DNA of 64,000 nucleotides from Sphaerisporangium krabiense (GTDB lineage: Bacteria > Actinomycetota > Actinomycetes > Streptosporangiales > Streptosporangiaceae), in the NCBI RefSeq assembly GCF_014200435.1, contig NZ_JACHBR010000001.1, positions 1,860,001-1,924,000 on the forward strand, given 5' to 3'. Under the pieces are notes generated by a model, which was given only the letters and a program-made list of their open reading frames with translations, ran no database searches and was not told the DNA's origin. The number at the start of each line of letters is the position of its first letter. Within the stretch, counting starts at the first letter, position 1. Made by a program: the position numbers and the translations under genes. Below, in pieces: positions 8,176 through 16,342 of this stretch.

Positions 8176-8625
8176 ATGAGCGGCAAGTACGACCACCTGT
8201 TCGTCACCAACTTCAAAGAGTGCGCGTCCGACATGGTCTACGAAGGTGACGTCGCCGGTCAGCGGCTGCCGCCGAACCTGAGCGAGCCGCTGGCCGCCAT
8301 GCGCGCGGCCGACGTGGCCTCGGCGTCCACCTACATCACGACCAGCTGGGTGTCGCAGATCGACCACGAGGTCGAATGGGTGCGCGAGCACGAGCACATC
8401 TACGACGAGGTGCTGATGTTCGTCGGCAACGACCCGAACAACCAGAACGACCTCGGCGGCGAGGTGTACATGACGATCGAGGGCGAGAAGCACGTGTTCA
8501 CCACGACGACCTCGGTCTTCATCCCCGCCGGCACCAAGCACTGCCCGCTCGGGTTCCACAAGGTCGATCGCCCGTTCCTGTTCTTCGCGGTCGCGCTCAG
8601 CGGCACCGGGAACTACATGCCCTAG
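8176..8625 (+). CDS. Small single-domain cupin protein (paralogue 2)
   Basis: 149-residue soluble cupin. Motif 1 is HEHIYDE followed by a glycine and motif 2 is SVFIPAGTKHCPLGF, so the four presumed metal ligands (three His, one Glu) are conserved with the cupin at 949. The N-terminal layout is also shared: DHLFVTNFKECASDMVYEG here, ERLFVRKMQNCADDLVNEG there. The start at 8176 follows GAAGGGAATAGGAA. The C-terminus ends a few residues after VDRPFLFFAVALSG and is shorter than in paralogue 1. Two paralogues in one locus could act as a hetero-oligomer or on successive intermediates. The reaction is not known to me. Confidence 0.88.
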   Translation: MSGKYDHLFVTNFKECASDMVYEGDVAGQRLPPNLSEPLAAMRAADVASASTYITTSWVSQIDHEVEWVREHEHIYDEVLMFVGNDPNNQNDLGGEVYMTIEGEKHVFTTTTSVFIPAGTKHCPLGFHKVDRPFLFFAVALSGTGNYMP

Positions 8626-8655
8626 TTGCAGGCCCGGACGGCCGGCGCACGTCGC

Positions 8656-8690
8656 CGGCCGGGGCCGGACGAGCGCGCCGGCCCCGGCCG
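8656..8690 (+). terminator. Hairpin terminator after the second cupin gene
   Basis: A perfect 13-bp stem, CGGCCGGGGCCGG at 8656-8668 and its complement at 8678-8690, with a nine-base loop, starts 30 bases after the cupin stop. There is no T-run after it, as is usual for high-G+C actinobacterial hairpins. Confidence 0.7.
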
Positions 8691-8752
8691 ACGACATCGC
8701 CCGGCGGAACGCGCCGAACCGGCCGTCATGAGAGCCGGTATGAGGAGGGAAA

Positions 8753-9403
8753 ATGGCGAGAACGGCGCGTTCGTCGAAGGTCGATCAAGCCTACGAGATC
8801 ATAAAGAATCGCATCACGGACGACACCTACGGCCCCGGAACCCGTCTCGTGTTCGACCAATTGGCGCGCGACCTGGATATCAGCGCGGTTCCGGTCCGTG
8901 AGGCGGTCCGCCGGCTGGAGGCCGAAGGGTGGGTGACCTACCAGCTCAACGTCGGCGCCCAGGTGGCCACCTTCGACGTCGAACAGTACCGCGCCGCCAT
9001 GGAGGCCCTCGCGCTCCTGGAGGGCTACGCCACCGCCACGGCCGTCCCGCACATCGACGACCAGACCCTGCGCAAGGCCCGCGCCCTCAACGACCAGATG
9101 CGCAACGCCCTCCCCCGCTTCGACCCCCTCGCCTTCACCCGGCTCAACCACGCCTTCCATGCGCTCCTGTGCGAGAAGTCCCCGAACCTCCACGTGCGCG
9201 GCCTGCTCGAACGAGAATGGCAACGCCTCGACCTGCTCCGCCGCACCAGCTTCAGCATGGTCCCCCGCCGCGCCGGCGAGTCGGTACACGAGCACGACAC
9301 CTTGCTCCACCTGATCGCGGCCAGTGCCGACCGGACGACGATCGAGATCTTCAGCCGCCGGCACAAGCTGAACACCCTGCGCGCGGTGGCGCAGCAACCC
9401 TGA
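8753..9403 (+). CDS. GntR-family regulator, FadR/FCD subfamily
   Basis: 216 residues. The winged helix occupies about residues 8-75, with DQLARDLDISAVPVREAVRR as the recognition region and EAEGWVTYQLNVGAQV as the wing. The rest is an all-helical FCD ligand domain; histidines in NHAFHALL, EHDTLLHLI and SRRHKLN fit the usual metal/carboxylate pocket. The ATG at 8753 has GAGGAGGGAA just upstream. Relatives sense small organic acids from catabolic pathways, which fits the aldehyde dehydrogenase/importer neighbourhood. The preceding hairpin suggests its own promoter. Confidence 0.93.
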   Translation: MARTARSSKVDQAYEIIKNRITDDTYGPGTRLVFDQLARDLDISAVPVREAVRRLEAEGWVTYQLNVGAQVATFDVEQYRAAMEALALLEGYATATAVPHIDDQTLRKARALNDQMRNALPRFDPLAFTRLNHAFHALLCEKSPNLHVRGLLEREWQRLDLLRRTSFSMVPRRAGESVHEHDTLLHLIAASADRTTIEIFSRRHKLNTLRAVAQQP

Positions 9404-9464
9404 CCGGGCATGGAGTCCGGAACGGCCGGGCGGAGCGCTCCCTCCCATCCGTGCCGATCTCCGC

Positions 9465-10574
9465 TCAGCTGCTCGCGATCCCCGGCAGGACCAGGTCCGT
9501 CGTGTTCGGGTAGTCGGCCAGCCGGCGTGCCTTCCCGGTGCCGACGTCGACTCCGTAGGCGCGCGTGCGCTTCTCGTCCGTCACCATGACCGTGAGCTCC
9601 GATCCACTGCGCCAGAGACCCGTGACCAGGACGGGCTGACCCTCGGGAAGGCCGTGGATCGGCACCTTGCGCAGCTTGCGCCCGGTTCTCGTGTCGAGCA
9701 GGGTGAGCGTGCGCAGCTCTTGGACCCACTTCTTGTAGTCGCGTCTCTCGAAGGCGGCGACCGTGCGTCCGTCCGGAGCGAGTTCGCTGAAGCCCATGAA
9801 CTCGCCGTCGAAGCGCACCGGCTCGCCTCCGCCGGTGACGGGCATCAGCCACAGGTCGGTCTTGAGGTACCGGACGAGTTCGGCGACGCCGTTCCTCACC
9901 CCGATCGCCTCGTACGCGCCGGGCACCCGCACCGTCGTGCCGGTTCGCACGTCGATCAGCAGCCCGGGCTCCTTGCTCCCCTCGCGCGGGTCGAACACCA
10001 CGTAGCGGCCGTCGTCGGAGAGCACGAGCATGGAGCCCGCACCGATGCGTGCCTCCTTCACCGTGACAGGGGACGTCACCCGCGCGCCGCTCATCAGGTC
10101 GCGCACCACGTGCGCCTGGGCCTGCCGGCTGTAGTAGGCGAGCTTGCGCCCGTCCCGGCTGATCGCGACGGGCACGCGACGGTTCCCGGCGGTCATGGCG
10201 AGCGCCTGCGGCAGCCGGTAGGTCCTGCCGTCGTGGGTGACCACTCGCCACTCCACGGCGCCGCAGTCGAAGCCCTTGCGCCCCTTGCCGGTCTTGCAGG
10301 GCGTCTCGTACGCGTATTCGAGCGGTCCCACCTCGCCCTCGGGCAGGTCGCGCACCGCCTGCGCCTGTCCCGGCACGGCCGCTTCGTAGGGTTTGGACGG
10401 CATCACGGCGGCCGTCACCACCGCCACCGCCGCGACCGTGGCCACCGTCGCGGCGGCGGACAGCATGGCGGTCGCGCGCCGCCGGCGCCGGTGGCCCGCG
10501 AGCACCAGGTCGGCCAGGTCCACCGCGGGCGCCTCCTCGGCGATGCCGCTCAGCGCTCTGCGCAGCCTTGTCAT
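9465..10574 (-). CDS. Membrane-anchored beta-propeller-like protein, probable partner of the SigE-type sigma factor
   Basis: 369 residues from the ATG at 10574, which overlaps the sigma factor stop by four bases (ATGA), implying translational coupling. The first ~40 residues are cytoplasmic, followed by a basic patch (AGHRRRRRAT) and one transmembrane helix (ATVATVAAVAVVTAAVM). The large outer domain has repeated short blocks such as DGRKLAYYSRQ, DDGRYVVFDPREG and DGRTVAAFERRD, which look like WD40/Tol-Pal propeller blades. Genes of this shape regularly follow SigE-family sigma genes, which suggests an anti-sigma or sensor role. There is no zinc-binding anti-sigma motif, so that role is inferred. 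Confidence 0.8.
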   Translation of the reverse strand: MTRLRRALSGIAEEAPAVDLADLVLAGHRRRRRATAMLSAAATVATVAAVAVVTAAVMPSKPYEAAVPGQAQAVRDLPEGEVGPLEYAYETPCKTGKGRKGFDCGAVEWRVVTHDGRTYRLPQALAMTAGNRRVPVAISRDGRKLAYYSRQAQAHVVRDLMSGARVTSPVTVKEARIGAGSMLVLSDDGRYVVFDPREGSKEPGLLIDVRTGTTVRVPGAYEAIGVRNGVAELVRYLKTDLWLMPVTGGGEPVRFDGEFMGFSELAPDGRTVAAFERRDYKKWVQELRTLTLLDTRTGRKLRKVPIHGLPEGQPVLVTGLWRSGSELTVMVTDEKRTRAYGVDVGTGKARRLADYPNTTDLVLPGIASS

Positions 10575-11089
10575 CGTGTCACCTCCTGGAACTCGGAAAG
10601 GGAACGCGGCTCGGCCAACTCGGGCGCGAGCGCGCGCAAGCGGGCCAGCGCGCGATGGGTCTGGCTCTTGACGTTGCCGACCGAGCAGCCGAGCGCCTCG
10701 GCCGTCTGCGCCTCGGTGAGGTCCTCCCAGAAGCGCAGCACGATCACGGCGCGCTGCTTGCGCGTCAGCCGGGCCAGCGCCTGGCGCAGCATGATCCGGT
10801 CGACCGTCTCCTCGTCGTAGGAGGCGCCGTGCTCGGGCGGAGAGGCGCTCGGCCACTCCACCTGCAGCCGGCGCCGCCACGAGATGTACTGGTTCACCAG
10901 CGCCTTGCGCGTGTACGCCTCGGGGTTGCCGTTCACGGACAGCTTGGGCCACTGTCCGACGACCTTGATCAGCACGCTCTGCAGCAGGTCCTCGGCGAGG
11001 TGGGCGTCTCCCGTGAGCAGGTACGCCGTCCGCATCAGCGTCTGCTGGCGGGCGAGCACGAACTCGCGGAAGCCGTCGTGACGATCCAA
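10571..11089 (-). CDS. ECF RNA polymerase sigma factor, SigE family
   Basis: 172 residues from the TTG at 11089, chosen because AGGAGGT (complement of 11094-11100) lies four bases upstream; a longer frame to 11158 lacks such a site. Region 2 spans about residues 8-80, with LMRTAYLLTGDAHLAEDLLQ. Region 4 spans about 105-160, with LARLTRKQRAVIVLRFWEDL and the helix-turn-helix LTEAQTAEALGCSVGNVKSQ. This is the actinobacterial SigE-like group usually annotated as SigE family, 170-190 residues. It is followed directly by the propeller-like membrane protein. Target promoters are not identifiable here. Confidence 0.93.
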   Translation of the reverse strand: MDRHDGFREFVLARQQTLMRTAYLLTGDAHLAEDLLQSVLIKVVGQWPKLSVNGNPEAYTRKALVNQYISWRRRLQVEWPSASPPEHGASYDEETVDRIMLRQALARLTRKQRAVIVLRFWEDLTEAQTAEALGCSVGNVKSQTHRALARLRALAPELAEPRSLSEFQEVTR

Positions 11090-11178
11090 TGTGACCTCCT
11101 CTCGCCCGTTCCCAACGCGACCCACCGGGCGAAAGGTTGCAGGCGGCGGTGATCCCACGCCGGCGATGCCGTCGCGTG

Positions 11179-11928
11179 TCAGGCGTCACGCAGGCGCAGC
11201 GACAGCGCTCCGGCCAGGAGCGCGGCCGCGGACCAGATGGCGAGGACGCCGAGGCCCGCCCAGGGGGCGATGGGCAGGTCACGGAGATCGGTGGTGGCCT
11301 GGACGGCCAGGCCGGCCGTCATGGGGCCGATCCGCTCGAGCAGGCGCTGCCCGTGCGGATCGCCGATCGCCTGGGAGAGGACGGGGAAGAGGTAGAGCAT
11401 GCCGAGGACGATCCCGATGCCGGTCGCGGAGTCCCGGACGGCGGTGGCGACGCCGAGGCTGAGCAAAGCCACCAGAACCAGGTAGAGGACCGACCCGGCC
11501 GCCGCGCGCAACGTGGGCCCGTCGGCCAGGGTCGGGGCCGGGTGGCCGCGGCCGGGGAGGATGAGCCGCGCCGCCAGCAGCGACCCGAGAACCGCGACGG
11601 TCCCGGCCGCGGCCACGACGCCGGTGAGGGTGACGGCCTTCGCCGTGAGGACGGCGCCCCGACGCGGTGTCGCCGCCAGGGTGGCACGGATCGTGCCCGA
11701 GCCGTACTCACCGCTGATGGCCAGCACGGCCAGGACGGCGACCAGCGCCTGGCCCAGCGCGACTCCGGTGAGGCTGAGCCTGGTCACGTCCACGCGGCCG
11801 CCGCGGTTCATCACCGACGTCACCACGACGCTCACGGCCACGGTCAGCGCGACGGCGCCGAGCAGCAGCCACAGGGAGCCGGCGAGGGTCCGCGTCTTCG
11901 TCCACTCCGCGTGCAGGGCCGCTCTCAT
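11179..11928 (-). CDS. ABC-2-type exporter permease (second permease)
   Basis: 249 residues. It begins MRAALHAEWTKTRTLAGS, the usual start of actinobacterial ABC-2 permeases, with about six hydrophobic segments and the conserved loop YGSGTIRATLAATPRRG after the second. The ATG at 11928 has AGGAGGGA upstream and overlaps the stop of the larger permease by four bases. With that permease and the ATPase it forms an exporter; the substrate is unknown. Together with the divergent two-component system it resembles the systems that pump out membrane-active compounds and are induced through a kinase. Confidence 0.88.
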   Translation of the reverse strand: MRAALHAEWTKTRTLAGSLWLLLGAVALTVAVSVVVTSVMNRGGRVDVTRLSLTGVALGQALVAVLAVLAISGEYGSGTIRATLAATPRRGAVLTAKAVTLTGVVAAAGTVAVLGSLLAARLILPGRGHPAPTLADGPTLRAAAGSVLYLVLVALLSLGVATAVRDSATGIGIVLGMLYLFPVLSQAIGDPHGQRLLERIGPMTAGLAVQATTDLRDLPIAPWAGLGVLAIWSAAALLAGALSLRLRDA

Positions 11929-13457
11929 GCGTCCCTCCTGCGGAGAACCACGGCCGCCAGGACGAGGCCGGCCACCGCGTAGCCGGCCAGGACGGCGTAC
12001 CCGGCCCACGGCGCCAGCGGGTAGTAGCCGTCGTACGGCGTGTAGATGCTCGTGACCTGGTGATACGGCACAAGCGTCTGCTGGACGGCGAAGGCCGCGG
12101 CCGGCGTCACCCGAGCCAGCCGGTTCGACACGTCGGCGGGCAGGAACGGGACTTGGGCGACCAGGAGGTAGGGCAGCACGAGGACCGCGACGACGCCGGT
12201 CACCGCCGCGGCACCGCGCCGGAACACGGCGCCGGCGGCGAGAGCCAGGATCGCGGCGGTCGCGAGCAGGGCCGCGGTCCCGAACGCGATCCGCGAGTGG
12301 GCCGCGAACGTCACCGGGAACAGGTACACGCCGTGCGCCCGCGCGAGCCTCTCGCCGAGCGGAACCGCGACGACCGCTCCCACCAGCCCGGCGACGAAGG
12401 TGACGGCCCCGAGGACGACGGCCTTGGCCGCCAGCACCCGGCCCCGCCTCGGGACGGCGGCCAGGGTCGTGCAGATCGTGCCGTCCCGGTATTCGGCGGT
12501 GACGAACTGCGCGCCCACGACGATCACGGCGATGAGCGCGGCGAACGTGCCGGTGAGGATGTCCGCGAGGGTGCCGCCGGTCGGCAGGGTCTGGCGGAGG
12601 GCGGGGGCGATGTCGCCGGCGCCGGTCACGGTGAAGCGGCCGTCGGACCACGTGAACGAACCCGACGTGTTCCGCGGGTAGCCGGAGAAGCTGGGGGATT
12701 CGGCTCCCACCTGGTCGCCTGTCCAGTCGCCACCGGCCCAGCCCCCCTGGACACGGAGGTCCCCGAAGTCGGCCGTGGACACGCTGGGGACCGTGCCCAT
12801 GCCCTCCACGGAAGGCGGAGACGCGACGAACGGCCCGCCCTGCGCGGTCGGCCCGAGTCCGTCCACGTGCACGGTGCCCATCTTGGTCCAGTGCGTGCCG
12901 TCGGCGGAGGCGTAGCCGGTGATCGCGTCGCCCGAGCGGTCCAGACGCAGCCGGCGGGGAGAGGCGGCGGAGACGGGGCCGGGGATGCCGGCCGTGCCGC
13001 CGACGTAGCCGTGCTGCATCCGCACGCCGTGGCCGCCGGTGACCATGATCGCCGCGTAGGGGGATCCCTGACGGGTGCTCTCCTTGATGATGAGCCCCGC
13101 CTTCGCCCACGGCACGCTGCCGGGCCGCAGGTCCGCGGGACCCGTGGGGACGGCGCTCCTGAGTGCGGAGACGGAGACGGTGATGCCGCCGTCTCCGGTC
13201 AGCGGCCGGTGCACGAAGTAGAAGCTGTCGGTCACCGGCGCACCACCGGGTCCCACCGGAACGGCCGGCGCGCCACGCTGGTCGCTGCTGACCCCGGCGA
13301 GCAGGGCGACCAGCACCACCATCGGCGCCACGGCCACCATCGCGAGCACCCACCCCCGGACGGAGCGGAACTTGGTCCACTCGGCGTGCAGCACCTGGAG
13401 AAAGCCGTCCCGCCCGGCCCGCTGGGCCGATCGGTACCGCGTCATGACGGGGGTCAC
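11925..13457 (-). CDS. ABC-2-type exporter permease with an extracytoplasmic lectin-like insert
   Basis: 510 residues, about twice the usual length. The N-terminus (LHAEWTKFRSVRGWVLAM) and first helix are ordinary. Residues about 60-290 are then a non-membrane domain with beta-sandwich blocks: DSFYFVHRPLTGDGGITV, PWAKAGLIIKEST, GHGVRMQHGYVGG and SGDAITGYASADGTHWTKMG. These read like the DUF1349/laminin-G-type concanavalin fold. The remaining five helices follow, including the YRDGTICTTLAAVPRRG loop. The insert sits between helices 1 and 2 and so should face outside, where it could bind a glycan or the exported compound. Four-base overlaps with both neighbours show one operon. An ATG at 13445 is an alternative start. 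Confidence 0.85.
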   Translation of the reverse strand: MTPVMTRYRSAQRAGRDGFLQVLHAEWTKFRSVRGWVLAMVAVAPMVVLVALLAGVSSDQRGAPAVPVGPGGAPVTDSFYFVHRPLTGDGGITVSVSALRSAVPTGPADLRPGSVPWAKAGLIIKESTRQGSPYAAIMVTGGHGVRMQHGYVGGTAGIPGPVSAASPRRLRLDRSGDAITGYASADGTHWTKMGTVHVDGLGPTAQGGPFVASPPSVEGMGTVPSVSTADFGDLRVQGGWAGGDWTGDQVGAESPSFSGYPRNTSGSFTWSDGRFTVTGAGDIAPALRQTLPTGGTLADILTGTFAALIAVIVVGAQFVTAEYRDGTICTTLAAVPRRGRVLAAKAVVLGAVTFVAGLVGAVVAVPLGERLARAHGVYLFPVTFAAHSRIAFGTAALLATAAILALAAGAVFRRGAAAVTGVVAVLVLPYLLVAQVPFLPADVSNRLARVTPAAAFAVQQTLVPYHQVTSIYTPYDGYYPLAPWAGYAVLAGYAVAGLVLAAVVLRRRDA

Positions 13458-14389
13458 CGCGGCGGCTCCGCGGGCGTCGCGGCGTGGAACTCGACCGCGT
13501 CGCGGGTGAGCTCCAGGTAGGCCTCCTCCAGAGTGGCGCGGTACGCCGACACCTCGGCGAACGGGACCGCGCTCGCGCGCAGCAGCGTCACGACACGCTC
13601 CGAAGGCAGGCCGGAGACGGTCAGGGCGTCCCGGCCGGTGGCCGTCACGGTGGTGCCGGCACGCGCGAGCACCGTCGTCGCGTCCGGACCGGCCGTGGTA
13701 CGCAGGGCCACCCGGTTGCCGGACGCGGCCGCGATCAGGCCGGCCACACTCGTGTCGGCGATGGCCCGGCCGCGCCCGGCCACGACGAGATGGTCGGCCG
13801 TGTCCTGCAACTCGCTCATCAGATGGCTGGACACCAGCACGGCACGGCCCTGCGCGGCCAGCGACCGCAGGAACCCGCGCATCCAGACGATGCCTTCCGG
13901 GTCCATGCCGTTGAACGGCTCGTCGAGCATGACGATCGGCGGGTCGCCCAGCAGGGCCGCGGCGATCCCGAGCCGTTGCCGCATGCCGAGCGAGTAGCCC
14001 CCGGCCCTGCGCCGGGCCGCCGGGCTCAGGCCGACCTGCTCGATCACCTGGTCGACCCGCCGCGCCGCCAGGCCCTGGGAATGCGCCAGCCAGAGCAGGT
14101 GATCGCGACCGCTCCGGCTCGGGTGCAGCGCCGCCGGGTCCAGCAGCGAACCGACATGGGCGAGCGGGCGCCGAAGGCCGCGGTACGGCTTCCCCTCGAT
14201 CAGCGCGGTGCCCTCGTCCACCGCGACCAGCCCCAGGATCACGCGCATCGTGGTGGACTTCCCTGCCCCGTTCGGCCCCACGAAGCCGGTCACCAGCCCG
14301 GGATGGACGGAGAAGGACATGCCGTCGAGGGCCTGGGCCGCCCCGTACCGCTTGCGCAGCCCGGCGACGACGATCCCTGGGGCGCTCAT
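13454..14389 (-). CDS. ABC exporter ATPase
   Basis: 311 residues from the ATG at 14389 (MSAPGIVVAGLRKRYG). Walker A GPNGAGKST, signature YSLGMRQRLGIA (with S replaced by L in the SGG core, a common ABC-2 exporter variant) and Walker B IVMLDEPFNGMDPEG are visible, with an H-loop in LVSSHLMSEL. The C-terminal ~90 residues are the regulatory extension found in antibiotic and bacitracin-type exporters. It is the first gene of a three-gene operon. A longer frame to 14698 exists, but it crosses the divergent promoter region and its extra N-terminal sequence is not ATPase-like. Confidence 0.92.
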   Translation of the reverse strand: MSAPGIVVAGLRKRYGAAQALDGMSFSVHPGLVTGFVGPNGAGKSTTMRVILGLVAVDEGTALIEGKPYRGLRRPLAHVGSLLDPAALHPSRSGRDHLLWLAHSQGLAARRVDQVIEQVGLSPAARRRAGGYSLGMRQRLGIAAALLGDPPIVMLDEPFNGMDPEGIVWMRGFLRSLAAQGRAVLVSSHLMSELQDTADHLVVAGRGRAIADTSVAGLIAAASGNRVALRTTAGPDATTVLARAGTTVTATGRDALTVSGLPSERVVTLLRASAVPFAEVSAYRATLEEAYLELTRDAVEFHAATPAEPPR

Positions 14390-14570
14390 CGGGGTGAGCA
14401 GCCGACTCGATGTGGTCTCATGCGGGTAGATGTACATGGCGCCTGGTTCCCGCCCGGTCTCGGCCGCCGCGACCCGGTTGGAACCCGCGAGCTGGCATCG
14501 TTGGGTACGTGACACGCCGAACCGGCGGCCCGTCCCGCCGCCCTCCTCGCCCGTCCGGTGGTGGTCCCCG

Positions 14571-15233
14571 GTGAGAGTCCTGGTGGTCGAGGACTTCGAG
14601 GTGCTGGCCCGCTCCATCGGCACCGGACTGCGCCGCGAGGGGATGGCCGTCGATGTCGTGCTGGACGGGACCGACGCCGTCGACCGCCTGGCCGTCAACC
14701 GCTACGACGTGGTCGTCCTCGACCGGGATCTGCCCGGCGTCGGCGGTGACGACATCTGCCGGCGACTGGCCGGCGACCGCTCCGGCACCCGCGTGTTGAT
14801 GCTCACCGCGGCCGACACGATCGAGGACCGCGTCGAAGGGCTCGGCCTCGGCGCGGACGACTACCTGCCCAAGCCGTTCGCCTTCGCCGAACTGGTGGCC
14901 CGTGTCCGCGCCCTGGCCCGGCGGGCCACCCCACCGCTTCCTCCCACTCTGTCCTGCGGGGACGTCACCCTCGACCCGGCCCGCCGGGCGGCGTTCCGCG
15001 CCGGCCGGCGCCTCGAACTCAGTCCGAAGGAGTTCGCCCTGCTCGAATGCCTGCTCGCCTCGGCGGGCCTGGTCCTGCCCGCCGAGGAACTTCTGGCACG
15101 GGTCTGGGACGAGGCGGCCGACCCCTTCACGTCCGCGGTCAAGCACACCGTGCACCGGCTGCGCGCCAAACTCGGCGACCCCCCGGTGATCGAGACCATC
15201 CGTGAAGGCGGCTACCGGATCGGGCCGGCGTGA
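14571..15233 (+). CDS. Response regulator, OmpR/PhoB family
   Basis: 220 residues from the GTG at 14571 (VRVLVVEDFEVLA). The receiver domain has the acidic pair VVED, the phosphorylation site in DVVVLDRDLPG and the conserved lysine in YLPKPFAF. The winged-helix output domain spans about residues 125-218, with LSPKEFALLECLLASAG and VKHTVHRLRAKLGDPP. It is divergent from the exporter operon with 181 bases between starts, so it probably controls that exporter. The kinase gene begins inside its stop codon. Confidence 0.93.
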   Translation: MRVLVVEDFEVLARSIGTGLRREGMAVDVVLDGTDAVDRLAVNRYDVVVLDRDLPGVGGDDICRRLAGDRSGTRVLMLTAADTIEDRVEGLGLGADDYLPKPFAFAELVARVRALARRATPPLPPTLSCGDVTLDPARRAAFRAGRRLELSPKEFALLECLLASAGLVLPAEELLARVWDEAADPFTSAVKHTVHRLRAKLGDPPVIETIREGGYRIGPA

Positions 15234-16342
15234 CGGCCCGCCCACTCCCTCGGCGGTCCTTGCAGGCCCGGCTCACGTTCTTCTACGCCACGGGCCTCTT
15301 CGTCGCCGGGGTCGTCGTGCTCCTGATCGTCGAGGTCCCGCTCGCCGGCGTCGAGTCGGTGACGCGCGTCGGCGGTCCGCCTTCTGGTGCGATCACCGGC
15401 ACCGGGGACGGGATCGGCCCGCACCGGCTCCTCGCCGTCTCCGCCGTCGCGCTCGCCGCCCTCATTCCCATCGCCCTCGCCGGCGGCTGGTTCGTCGCCG
15501 GTCGCTTCCTCAGGCCGCTGCGGGCCATCACCGCCACCGCCACGGCCATCTCCGCGGGAAACCTCCACCGGCGCCTCGGCCTCGGCGAGCCCGCCGACGA
15601 GCTGACCGAGCTGGGCCACATCCTCGACGACCTGTTCGCCCGCCTCGAAGCCTCCTTCGACGCCCAGCGGCACTTCGTCGCCAACGCCTCCCACGAGCTG
15701 CGCACTCCCCTCGCCGGTCTGCGGACCCTCCTCGAGGTGACGCTCGCCGATCCCGGCGCGGACGCCGGCACCCTCCGCTCGGCCTGCGAGGAGGCCCTCG
15801 CTCTCGGCGGACACCAGGAGCGACTCGTCCGGGCGCTGCTCGCCCTGGCCGTCAGCGAGCGCGGCGTCACCCGCAGGGACACCCTCGACCTGGCGCACGT
15901 CGTCGCGGGAGTACTCGCCTCCCGCCGCGACCAGGCGGCACGGAAGGGCATCGACGTCGCCGAACGTCTGACGACCGCGGTGACGTCCGGGGACCTGGGG
16001 CTGATCGAAAGCCTCGTCGCCAACCTCGTCGACAACGCCGTCCGTCACAACCACCCGGACGGGCATGTCCAGATCACCACGCGGGCCTCCGGCACGGAGG
16101 TGACCCTCACGGTCGCCAACAGCGGGCCGGTCGTTCCCGAGGATCAGATCGAGCGGCTCTTCCAACCCTTCCAAAGGTTGGCCGCCGACCGGGACGGCCG
16201 CCGCGAGGGCTACGGTCTCGGCCTCGCCATCGTCAACGCGGTCGCCCAAGCTCACCAGGCCGCCCTCACCGCCGGCCCGCGCCCTCACGGTGGCCTGACG
16301 GTCACCGTCCGGTTTCCGGTCAGGGCGACGGCGCGCCGGTGA
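15230..16342 (+). CDS. Sensor histidine kinase paired with the upstream response regulator
   Basis: 370 residues; its GTG overlaps the previous stop (GTGA). Two transmembrane helices (about residues 15-40 and 65-90) enclose a short extracytoplasmic loop of about 30 residues, typical of kinases that sense within the membrane or through a partner transporter. A HAMP segment follows, then the H-box ASHELRTPLAGLRTLLE, the N-box NLVDNAVRHN and the G-box GYGLGLAIVNAVAQAH. The short loop and the adjacent exporter with a bulky outer domain suggest the exporter could take part in sensing. The last 23 bases overlap the convergent nuoN. Confidence 0.93.
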   Translation: MTARPLPRRSLQARLTFFYATGLFVAGVVVLLIVEVPLAGVESVTRVGGPPSGAITGTGDGIGPHRLLAVSAVALAALIPIALAGGWFVAGRFLRPLRAITATATAISAGNLHRRLGLGEPADELTELGHILDDLFARLEASFDAQRHFVANASHELRTPLAGLRTLLEVTLADPGADAGTLRSACEEALALGGHQERLVRALLALAVSERGVTRRDTLDLAHVVAGVLASRRDQAARKGIDVAERLTTAVTSGDLGLIESLVANLVDNAVRHNHPDGHVQITTRASGTEVTLTVANSGPVVPEDQIERLFQPFQRLAADRDGRREGYGLGLAIVNAVAQAHQAALTAGPRPHGGLTVTVRFPVRATARR

